Assembly (NCBI GenBank): GCA_951799445.1
Contig: OX637288.1
Coordinates: forward strand, 6,884,501-6,948,500
DNA from: Pseudisothecium myosuroides
Lineage: Eukaryota; Streptophyta; Bryopsida; Hypnales; Lembophyllaceae
Length of the DNA: 64,000 nt
Direction of reading: 5' to 3'
Positions 23,330-34,600 of this stretch are shown here, one piece after another (the stretch's first letter is position 1; the number at the start of each line of letters is the position of its first letter). The position numbers were made by a program, and so were the translations under genes. Under the pieces are notes generated by a model, which had not been told where the DNA came from, searched no databases, and saw nothing but the letters and a program-made list of their open reading frames with translations.

Positions 23330-26300
23330 AAAAATCGGGAATGAAATGCATGATGGCTTGAAACGGCTTAAATCATATTTAAAAAGTCATGAAATTTCAT
23401 ACATGCATGCATAAAATTTGATTTAGAAAAATGTAATTGCTCCAACCCTAAACCCTAAACCACTATTTTCTAGTCTTGCCCGTTGAAAAATTCTATTTCA
23501 CATGAAAATAAAAAAATTGGGAATGAAACGGGCCCTGCCATTGAACTATGGCTTCATTTTAAAAATGTCATGGAATTTCACACGTGCATGCATAAAATTC
23601 TACTATGAAAGTTGGAATTGCTCTCAGGATTTAGATTCCACCACTATATTCACTTCTTGCCCCTTGCAAAATTCTAATTCACGTGAAGAAAAAAAAATTG
23701 GGAATGAAACGGTTAGGCCCTGCCATGGAATGGCTTCATTTTAAAAACGTCATGGATGGTTCATACATGCATGCATAAAATTCTATCGTGGAAGTTGGAA
23801 TTGCTCTCAGGATTTAGATTCCACCACTATTTTTACTTCTTGCCCGTTGAAAAATCCATCTTAACGTGAATTAAAATAAATGGGGAATAAAAATATTGGG
23901 CCCTGCCATGAAATGGCTTCATTTTAAAAATGTCATGGATGGTTCATACATGCATGCATAAAATTCTATCGTGGAAGTTGGAATTGCTCTTAGGATTTAG
24001 ATTCCACCACTATAATTATTCGCTTCTTGCCCATTGCAAAATTCTAATTCACGTGAAGTAAAAAAAATTGGGAATGAAACGGGCCCTCCCATGGAATGGC
24101 TTCATTTTAAAAATGTCATGGATGGTTCATACATGCATGCATAAAATTCTATCGTGGAAGTTGGAATTGCTCTCAGGATTTAGATTCCACCACTATTTTT
24201 ACTTCTTGCCCGTTGAAAAATCCATCTTAACGTGAATTAAAATAAATGGGGAATAAAAATATTGGGCCCTGCCATGAAATGGCTTCATTTTGAAAATGTC
24301 ATGGATGGTTCATACATGCATGCATAAAATTCTATTGTGGAAGTTGGAATTGCTCTTAGGATTTAGATTCCACCACTATAATTATTCACTTCTTGCCCAT
24401 TGCAAAATTCTAATTCACGTGAAGTAAAAAAAATTGGGAATGAAACGGGCCCTCCCATGGAATGGCTTCATTTTAAAAATGTCATGGATGGTTCATACAT
24501 GCATGCATAAAATTCTATCGTAGAAGTTGGAATTGCTCTCAGGATTTAGATTCCACCACTATTTTTACTTCTTGCCCGTTGAAAAATCCATCTTAACGTG
24601 AATTAAAATAAATGGGGAATAAAAATATTGGGCCCTGCCATGAAATGGCTTCATTTTGAAAATGTCATGGATGGTTCATACATGCATGCATAAAATTCTA
24701 TCGTGGAAGTTGGAATTGCTCTTAGGATTTAGATTCCACCACTATAATTATTCACTTCTTGCCCATTGCAAAATTCTAATTCACGTGAAGTAAAAAAAAT
24801 TGGGAATGAAACGGGCCCTCCCATGGAATGGCTTCATTTTAAAAATGTCATGGATGGTTCATACATGCATGCATAAAATTCTATCGTGGAAGTTGGAATT
24901 GCTCTCAGGATTTAGATTCCACCACTATTTTTACTTCTTGCCCGTTGAAAAATCCATCTTAACGTGAATTAAAATAAATGGGGAATAAAAATATTGGGCC
25001 CTGCCATGAAATGGCTTCATTTTGAAAATGTCATGGATGGTTCATACATGCATGCATAAAATTCTATTGTGGAAGTTGGAATTGCTCTTAGGATTTAGAT
25101 TCCACCACTATAATTATTCACTTCTTGCCCATTGCAAAATTCTAATTCACGTGAAGTAAAAAAAATTGGGAATGAAACGGGCCCTCCCATGGAATGGCTT
25201 CATTTTAAAAATGTCATGGATGGTTCATACATGCATGCATAAAATTCTATTGTGGAAGTTGGAATTGCTCTCAGGATTTAGATTCCACCACTATTTTTAC
25301 TTCTTGCCCGTTGAAAAATCCATCTTAACGTGAATTAAAATAAATGGGGAATAAAAATATTGGGCCCTGCCATGAAATGGCTTCATTTTGAAAATGTCAT
25401 GGATGGTTCATACATGCATGCATAAAATTCTATTGTGGAAGTTGGAATTGCTCTTAGGATTTAGATTCCACCACTATAATTATTCACTTCTTGCCCATTG
25501 CAAAATTCTAATTCACGTGAAGTAAAAAAAATTGGGAATGAAACGGGCCCTCCCATGGAATGGCTTCATTTTAAAAATGTCATGGATGGTTCATACATGC
25601 ATGCATAAAATTCTATCGTGGAAGTTGGAATTGCTCTCAGGATTTAGATTCCACCACTATTTTTACTTCTTGCCCGTTGAAAAATCCATCTTAACGTGAA
25701 TTAAAATAAATGGGGAATAAAAATATTGGGCCCTGCCATGAAATGGCTTCATTTTGAAAATGTCATGGATGGTTCATACATGCATGCATAAAATTCTATT
25801 GTGGAAGTTGGAATTGCTCTTAGGATTTAGATTCCACCACTATAATTATTCACTTCTTGCCCATTGCAAAATTCTAATTCACGTGAAGTAAAAAAAATTG
25901 GGAATGAAACGGGCCCTCCCATGGAATGGCTTCATTTTAAAAATGTCATGGATGGTTCATACATGCATGCATAAAATTCTATCGTGGAAGTTGGAATTGC
26001 TCTCAGGATTTAGATTCCACCACTATTTTTACTTCTTGCCCGTTGAAAAATCCATCTTAACGTGAATTAAAATAAATGGGGAATAAAAATATTGGGCCCT
26101 GCCATGAAATGGCTTCATTTTGAAAATGTCATGGATGGTTCATACATGCATGCATAAAATTCTATTGTGGAAGTTGGAATTGCTCTTAGGATTTAGATTC
26201 CACCACTATAATTATTCACTTCTTGCCCATTGCAAAATTCTAATTCACGTGAAGTAAAAAAAATTGGGAATGAAACGGGCCCTCCCATGGAATGGCTTCA

Positions 26301-28895
26301 TTTTAAAAATGTCATGGATGGTTCATACATGCATGCATAAAATTCTATCGTGGAAGTTGGAATTGCTCTCAGGATTTAGATTCCACCACTATTTTTACTT
26401 CTTGCCCGTTGAAAAATCCATCTTAACGTGAATTAAAATAAATGGGGAATAAAAATATTGGGCCCTGCCATGAAATGGCTTCATTTTGAAAATGTCATGG
26501 ATGGTTCATACATGCATGCATAAAATTCTATTGTGGAAGTTGGAATTGCTCTTAGGATTTAGATTCCACCACTATAATTATTCACTTCTTGCCCATTGCA
26601 AAATTCTAATTCACGTGAAGTAAAAAAAATTGGGAATGAAACGGGCCCTCCCATGGAATGGCTTCATTTTAAAAATGTCATGGATGGTTCATACATGCAT
26701 GCATAAAATTCTATCGTGGAAGTTGGAATTGCTCTCAGGATTTAGATTCCACCACTATTTTTACTTCTTGCCCGTTGAAAAATCCATCTTAACGTGAATT
26801 AAAATAAATGGGGAATAAAAATATTGGGCCCTGCCATGAAATGGCTTCATTTTGAAAATGTCATGGATGGTTCATACATGCATGCATAAAATTCTATTGT
26901 GGAAGTTGGAATTGCTCTTAGGATTTAGATTCCACCACTATAATTATTCACTTCTTGCCCATTGCAAAATTCTAATTCACGTGAAGTAAAAAAAATTGGG
27001 AATGAAACGGGCCCTCCCATGGAATGGCTTCATTTTGAAAATGTCATGGATGGTTCATACATGCATGCATAAAATTCTATCGTGGAAGTTGGAATTGCTC
27101 TCAGGATTTAGATTCCACCACTATAATTATTCACTTCTTGCCCATTGCAAAATTCTAATTCACGTGAAGTAAAAAAAATTGGGAATGAAACGGGCCCTCC
27201 CATGGAATGGCTTCATTTTAAAAATGTCATGGATGGTTCATACATGCATGCATAAAATTCTATTGTGGAAGTTGGAATTGCTCTCAGGATTTAGATTCCA
27301 CCACTATTTTTACTTCTTGCCCGTTGAAAAATCCATCTTAACGTGAATTAAAATAAATGGGGAATAAAAATATTGGGCCCTGCCATGAAATGGCTTCATT
27401 TTGAAAATGTCATGGATGGTTCATACATGCATGCATAAAATTCTATTGTGGAAGTTGGAATTGCTCTTAGGATTTAGATTCCACCACTATAATTATTCAC
27501 TTCTTGCCCATTGCAAAATTCTAATTCACGTGAAGTAAAAAAAATTGGGAATGAAACGGGCCCTCCCATGGAATGGCTTCATTTTAAAAATGTCATGGAT
27601 GGTTCATACATGCATGCATAAAATTCTATCGTAGAAGTTGGAATTGCTCTCAGGATTTAGATTCCACCACTATTTTTACTTCTTGCCCGTTGAAAAATCC
27701 ATCTTAACGTGAATTAAAATAAATGGGGAATAAAAATATTGGGCCCTGCCATGAAATGGCTTCATTTTGAAAATGTCATGGATGGTTCATACATGCATGC
27801 ATAAAATTCTATTGTGGAAGTTGGAATTGCTCTTAGGATTTAGATTCCACCACTATAATTATTCACTTCTTGCCCATTGCAAAATTCTAATTCACGTGAA
27901 GTAAAAAAAATTGGGAATGAAACGGGCCCTCCCATGGAATGGCTTCATTTTAAAAATGTCATGGATGGTTCATACATGCATGCATAAAATTCTATCGTGG
28001 AAGTTGGAATTGCTCTCAGGATTTAGATTCCACCACTATTTTTACTTCTTGCCCGTTGAAAAATCCATCTTAACGTGAATTAAAATAAATGGGGAATAAA
28101 AATATTGGGCCCTGCCATGAAATGGCTTCATTTTGAAAATGTCATGGATGGTTCATACATGCATGCATAAAATTCTATTGTGGAAGTTGGAATTGCTCTT
28201 AGGATTTAGATTCCACCACTATAATTATTCACTTCTTGCCCATTGCAAAATTCTAATTCACGTGAAGTAAAAAAAATTGGGAATGAAACGGGCCCTCCCA
28301 TGGAATGGCTTCATTTTAAAAATGTCATGGATGGTTCATACATGCATGCATAAAATTCTATCGTGGAAGTTGGAATTGCTCTCAGGATTTAGATTCCACC
28401 ACTATAATTATTCACTTCTTGCCCATTGCAAAATTCTAATTCACGTGAAGTAAAAAAAATTGGGAATGAAACGGGCCCTCCCATGGAATGGCTTCATTTT
28501 AAAAATGTCATGGATGGTTCATACATGCATGCATAAAATTCTATCGTGGAAGTTGGAATTGCTCTCAGGATTTAGATTCCACCACTATTTTTACTTCTTG
28601 CCCGTTGAAAAATCCATCTTAACGTGAATTAAAATAAATGGGGAATAAAAATATTGGGCCCTGCCATGAAATGGCTTCATTTTGAAAATGTCATGGATGG
28701 TTCATACATGCATGCATAAAATTCTATTGTGGAAGTTGGAATTGCTCTTAGGATTTAGATTCCACCACTATAATTATTCACTTCTTGCCCATTGCAAAAT
28801 TCTAATTCACGTGAAGTAAAAAAGATTGGGAATGAAACGGGCCCTCCCATGGAATGGTTTCGTTTTAAAAATGTCTGGCAATTTCATGCATAAGA
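23330..28895 (+). repeat. 183-bp satellite array organised as 366-bp dimers (about 30 monomers)
   Basis: The landmark GGGCCCTCCC recurs every 366 bp (24081, 24447, 24813, 25179 and onward), and the related GGGCCCTGCC falls between, so two diverged 183-bp monomers alternate. Twice (27009 to 27192 and 28290 to 28473) the same monomer type follows itself at 183 bp, a register slip. The central copies are nearly identical, while the edge copies (before about 23750 and after 28850) are diverged. Each monomer has ACATGCATGCAT and each dimer one CACGTG. There is no coding potential. The monomer length and dimeric order resemble centromere-type satellites, but here the array lies inside a transposon. 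Confidence 0.95.
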
Positions 28896-28901
28896 CAGTG
28901 C

Positions 28902-30086
28902 ATGTCGATATGGAAAAAAAGGTACAAGTTCAAAATACTCCGCTCATGAAGTGAAGAGGCATGAGTGGGAGAAGTCGAATCATGCTACATTTTTACGAAC
29001 TTACCACGTAACCTAAAAAGGTCCTCTTCCGCCTGCGGTTCATTCAAAGAACTCTCATTCCATAAATCATTCATAAAACAGTACATGTCGGTATCAAAAA
29101 AAGAATGTATAAATTCTTAATCTTCCGCTCATGAAGTCATGAGCAAGAAAAGTCCATGGATTGGTACGTTTTCCAAAATTGCGATACATATTACATGTCG
29201 ATTTAAAAACAAAAAATTGAAGTTGTAACTTAATATTAATTTTTTTTTCATAAATTGAAGATCATTTCTGAACGTCCTTTGTTTGACATTTTTTTTTAAT
29301 TTCCATTTTTTGCAAGTAATTCCAAGATCATGGGCGGCTGGGCTTGGTCACGTACTTTGGAGAACTGTCTCCAGATATGCTCCAAAACACAAGTAAATTA
29401 AATAGATTAACACCTAGTATGCCCCTAAAACCGCGAGCAATCACGCTCTTGTCCACATCTATTCAATGATCATTGGAAGACAATTTATATAGAAGACAAT
29501 AAGATAATTTAGATATTATTTCTTCATTACACATTTGCCAATCATGTTGATTGTGTACATGAAAATGATTGCAAAGGAGATGAATGAGAAAGAATTATAT
29601 AGGAAAATCATCAACAATGTTCCCTGTACTTATGTAATCGTTACAGTCATTTCTATTTAATTAAATAATTTGGACTAATCATTTTCTAGAGAAATGACAG
29701 AAGTGCAAACTAGAAATCAAAGTTCATTATGTTAAAGGCATTTTTAGCGGCTTGTAAAAAAATAATAATCATCGAAACCAAAGGTTAAACCTAGAAATCA
29801 ATGTAGCAATCTATGAAATTAAACCGCTCATGATTCGTAACTAATGTTTGCATGGGTAGAGTATTTAAAATAGTAAAACTACATTTTTTTTTGGTAAAAT
29901 TAACTCGTACAACATCATGCATGATTTATGGAATGAAGGGTCTTTGAACCGCAAGACCGAGTTTTTTTTTTTAGATTACGTGGTAAGTTTGGAAAAACGT
30001 AGCATGGACTTTTTCCGCTCAATCATGACTCTTCACTTCATGAGCGGAGTATTTACAACTTGTACATTTTTTTCCCATACCGACAT
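28902..30086. mobile_element. About 1.2-kb element with long inverted repeats
   Basis: The left arm, about 28902-29070, and right arm, 29919-30086, are imperfect reverse complements. Shared words include GACATG/CATGTCG ends, ACTCCGCTCATGAAGTGAAG with CTTCACTTCATGAGCGGAGT, TTACCACGTAA with TTACGTGGTAA, and TTTATGGAATGA. A further partial copy of the left arm follows at about 29085-29170. The middle (29171-29918) is AT-rich and non-coding. It abuts the end of the satellite. Confidence 0.7.
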
Positions 30087-30090
30087 TTAA

Positions 30091-30330
30091 AATAGTATAA
30101 CTAGGTTGCCTTATTTCAACAAAGTTACTTTACAAGCCATCAAAGTAAATAAACGTTTCTACAATTATTTTTATTTGTAGACATGGAGTTTCGAGAGTTC
30201 CAATAGCAACAATACTTAAATAACAAATAGTGCATTCTTATAGAGAAACAAAAAAAAAGTATGTGGTAATTATCGAATGTCACGAAATTAGTGAGGTGCA
30301 AGTGTGCGACCTAATTTCAGCATTTTGTGT
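30091..30330. mobile_element. Family A MITE copy 4 (inside the giant element)
   Basis: Begins AATAGTATAACTAGGTTGCC and ends CCTAATTTCAGCATTTTGTGT, with TTACAAGCCATCAAAGT and ACATGGAG inside, the reverse orientation of copy 1. Diverged. Confidence 0.65.
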
Positions 30331-30387
30331 AATGAGTGATTATTTAGCTTAAGACTTCTATTCAAGCCCTCCTCATGATGTCAGTAA

Positions 30388-31637
30388 TCATGAGGAGGGT
30401 GGGCAGTCATGACCTCCGCCGTCTTGCACCTGACAGCACCACGTCAGCAGACTCCCCCGCCGATTTCCTCTCCTCCTGGTCTCCTTTCCTCCCCACGACG
30501 TCTGCTTGCCACCCTTTTCTCCCGACGTCGTGTGCTTCTCCGTCTTCCTGATTTCATGCGCTTCTCCGCTTTCCTTCCTCGCGATTTCATTCTGGTTGTT
30601 GCAGTCCGTTAGTTTGGTTGTCTGAAGCTTGGCATTTGGAGTGAGTTGGGTTGTGTGGAGTTTCTTTGGTTGGCGGGGCGTTGAACTTCTGTTTGCGGAG
30701 TCGAGTGCGGCGAGGGACATTAGAGGAGCGTATAATTCAAATTTTGCTGGCGGAGTGTGTGTGCGCGGAGAACGAATTTTTGTGGCGGAGTGCGGTAGTG
30801 CGTGAAGCATTTCCTGGCAAAGGCGGTGCGCAAGCGTCCGGACCTGTGCGCGAGAAAAACAACACGGTGCTGGACTTCACCCACCTCATTGAACAGGTTA
30901 GTTCATTGTAGTCCAACCTCAAAACCTACATTTTGATTTTGTAGTTCTCTGGCGGTGAGGTTCATTATTTGACTTCTTTGTTGTAGAATTGTGATCGCAT
31001 GGAGGTGTGCGTTTGCTCTGGAGTTTAGCTTCTAGGCTTGGAAAGAATTGATCCCATTCAAGCTTGTCAAATGAATCTAGTACATGGATACAATGGCTGT
31101 ATGGCACTCGCCCTCCTTGCAGGTGTAGGCTCTCCTCACGCATTGTAGTTCACGGTTCATCACTGTAGACCCTAGAATGGTAACCTGGATGTTATTCACG
31201 AACTAGAGTTCAATGTGTATGGACTGCTGTGAGTGTTTGAATTGAAGCAAAGTGAAGTAAGGAATGGGAATGTTGCTCCCAAAGAGGAATGGAGCGAAGA
31301 GTTCATTGTATATTATTTAGTTAGACAGTACTCGTTTGTGAATGATATTAGGAACATGGTTTGTGCAGGGATTTTATGACTATGATCAGACACGCTTGTT
31401 TTCTGTGCGATAGGCTACTTAGTCCGTCGCTTTAGAATGATTTAAGTTTACCTTCTCTTCAATTAAATTCACTTCGCTAGTCATGAAGAAACAAGTTAAG
31501 AGTTTGTGATTCTCAGTGAATGATTGAAGCTACAATTTCTTCTGCATTTGAATTTCATGCCACAGTCTTTCGAAGAGCGGAAGGGCATTTCTGTAGTAGC
31601 TGAAAACAAGGCCGGACCCGTGCAAGCGGAAGCTACG
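30388..31637 (+). promoter_or_regulatory. Promoter and probable non-coding leader exons of the ParB-like/NIF gene
   Basis: A G+C-richer stretch at about 30400-30900 ends in a consensus donor (GAACAG|gttagt at 30898/30899). A good acceptor (CCACAG) ends at 31565, with an open frame across the junction but no ATG in the first exon. I therefore read 30.4-30.9 kb as a leader exon and 31566-31637 as leader in front of the ATG. The intron between holds nothing recognisable. Confidence 0.45.
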
Positions 31638-34600
31638 ATGGCAGCAGCTCCATCCCAGCGTACAGCAGACCTCCCAGTTTGGAAGGACCCGTAAGTTACT
31701 TTGAACTATATTCTCATTACTTTCCGTTTCTTGCTTGCAATGTCTACGTTATAAACAATACCAATAATTAGGGTATGGCTGTTTGCAATTGCATTGGTAC
31801 GCACTCTGCTGAAAACGAGGGTAGTAGAGCCTCTGTCATAGTCGCTGTTATAAACATGGCCGAGAAATACGGTAGTACATATGCCGAGAAGAACACACGG
31901 TAATGAGTACGTGACTCTGTTACCACGGATAGTGACCCTAAAACCGTGCATCGTGGGATCCCACGACAGGGCAGTCCCTGTGTAGATTCGAGCATCGTAG
32001 GATCCCTGACTTGAAACCCTAGCCGCCCACCACTGCGCGTCCACACGAGTTTTAGGGTTTGTGGCCCATCGTGGGATCCCCCGATGATAAGATGTGAAGA
32101 CGCAATCTAAACCCAGACCACAGGTTAGGCACAGACCAGGCAATGGATTAGTAACCCATCGTGGGATCCCCCGATGGAGGATAGTAAGGACCGCGTCTGA
32201 CCCAGACTTAACAATTAGAAGGCCACCTACATAGAGCATTCAAGTACTAAACCGTCGTGGGAAATCACGACGAGAGAGTCTAGCGTGGGTAGAGAAATTG
32301 AGATGCAGGCAGGTTAACAAATAGCGTTGATTATGTGAACAATCAATCGTGGGATCCCACGACAGACAGTAGTTTCACAGATCATCACCAATCACCTTCT
32401 AAGATATTCCAATATCCATTCTATGTTATTTGGTGCCGTCGTCATATGCCGGGACGCCTTCAGTTAGTGAGTTGAGATGCAGTAACCACCTGCCCACTAC
32501 TGTCCGTGAATGTAACCGATCGTGATATCCCACGACAACGGTAATTTGTGAAACCAGATCATCAAAATCATCACGAAACCATTCCTTCGCTTTCATAACA
32601 TCCGTCGTGGGATCCCACGACTAAGGATAAAAATTAAAGTTAGAACGAGAATAATATCGCACCACCATCTGCTCTATCGGACAATGTAGAAACTAACATC
32701 TCTTTCTACCATGCTGCAGTGCAATGCAAGTCGACGAAGGTCCAGAAGAACTGACACCAAGGAAGCTTGGTACCTTCATCGACTGCTACATTACGTCTTT
32801 GGAGTACACAGGTCCACATCCACTACAAGCCTTTTTCCGATGCGACGAGCAGATTACGCATTGGGGAATCGCCTGGAAAGCAGAGAGTGACGGCTCCGCC
32901 ACTATTCTTCCCACGCTGGTGAATGGGACAATGGGGCATCCAACTGCCGGACTGAAGGTACTAGAAATGAAGGGGCTTGACGACGACACAGCGCTCCTAG
33001 TTGTAGAGGAGAAGGTTCCCCTTTCCGGGGAGATCATAACGTTTGGGCTGATCCTTGACTACGCGAAGTTCAGCCTCACTCTTTGCGAGTCTGTGACTGC
33101 AAGATCACATCTGATGTGCAAGGACACGTCTAAGCCTCGGTGGAAGCCTAAGGAGCTGAAGAACCAGTGGGACATAATCCTGGAAGACTTAAGAGATACA
33201 AACGCTCCCCCGCAAGCCGTGACAGCGGTTGCTCCCACGCCGTCCCCCAAAAAGAAGACCAGGAAGAGGAAGTCTGCAGTTGGAGCTCCCGGGGACGAAG
33301 TTGAAGCCGCAGCTGGGACATCCGGAAAGAAGAAAAAATCGGATACCCCGCTTCCGCTTCACAGGGCTGTGGCTCTAGGGGAGGCAGACGTGAAGAAGAT
33401 GACACCGGAAGAGATGAATAAGATGAGGACCCTGTACGAGAACTCTTTTGGTGGCCTGTACAAATGGGGCAGGAAAGCAGTCTGTGACAGCAAAGGAGAG
33501 CTCATCCGCGTGCACTACGACTATCTCCACCAGGCACCTGTAGCACTGCTCGTGTACAGGGGAATTCAGGCAGAGCGGCTTGATTCGCTGACGAGGAAGG
33601 CACGAATCACACCTGATTATGACTCGGAGAACAGAGTCATAACAGTGCTTCCCCTTAAAGCGGGACCTTACGGCCCGGCGAAGGTAGTGTCGTACTATGA
33701 GAAGCAAGCGCCGAAAAAGGAGATCTTTGAAAACCCCAAGACGCACTACTACATAATAGGGGGCCAACACACTGTCCAGGCATTCAAGGACCTGATTAGG
33801 CTTGGTGTGATTCCCGAGAAGGACAAGAAGCTCGCCTCCACCTTCAATATTTTACCTGTGTGGACGGACAAAGATCACCACGGAGACCTAGTGCACTTCT
33901 CACGGGCGCTGAACCAAGATGTCGTCGGCAAACAGAAGGAGCAGAACTTCACGAAGCAGCTGCTGAACGCAAGAATCAAGTGGCGGAGTATGGGAAGTCC
34001 ACAGCCAGCAATATTGGGCAGATCGCACTCAGTAGAGTACAATGTAAGAATGCTGCTAGAGTTGACATATTTTTTTGGGGGGGTCATCAGAGTGCGCTCT
34101 ACCTGACCATCGTGGGATCTCCCGATGGTCCTGCACTACATCTCAGACCTTCATTACGCTAGAACCTCGTCATCGTGGTATCCCACGACTAAGTCCTGGA
34201 TTTGCGATAAGGGGTAGTTCTACGTTAGAGTGCAGCCATCGTGATATCCCACGACTTTAACATGTGAAATACTAGATAGCGCTAGTTTAGTTTTTTGTGC
34301 TGGCGGTTCAGTGCGTGGTGTTTTCAAATTGTGCATGTAGAAGATAGTGGCTCATCGTGATATCTCACGACTGCCTGTTGCCTAAACGACTTCCTCGTGG
34401 TAACTGACTGATCGTGGGATCGCACGACTGTTTATTGGACTTCTTGTGTTCACGTGGTCTGTCTACGGATCGCGTACTGACTGTTACTCCTTTGTTGGGC
34501 AGGCGTTTCAGCCGTCGGTGGCAACAATATTTGCGGGAGCAAAGGCGAAAGACATCGCCGAACTGAGAATCCCTCTACTCTTCCTGGAGAACGACGCTGA

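Noticed and set aside
23330..28895. Regular repeats that could suggest a CRISPR-like array
   Set aside because: Monomers are contiguous with no unique spacers, 183 bp long and in a plant genome; it is satellite DNA.
31706..32239. A 177-codon minus-strand frame
   Set aside because: It lies in an intron of the ParB-like gene and its repeated motifs come from the palindromes.
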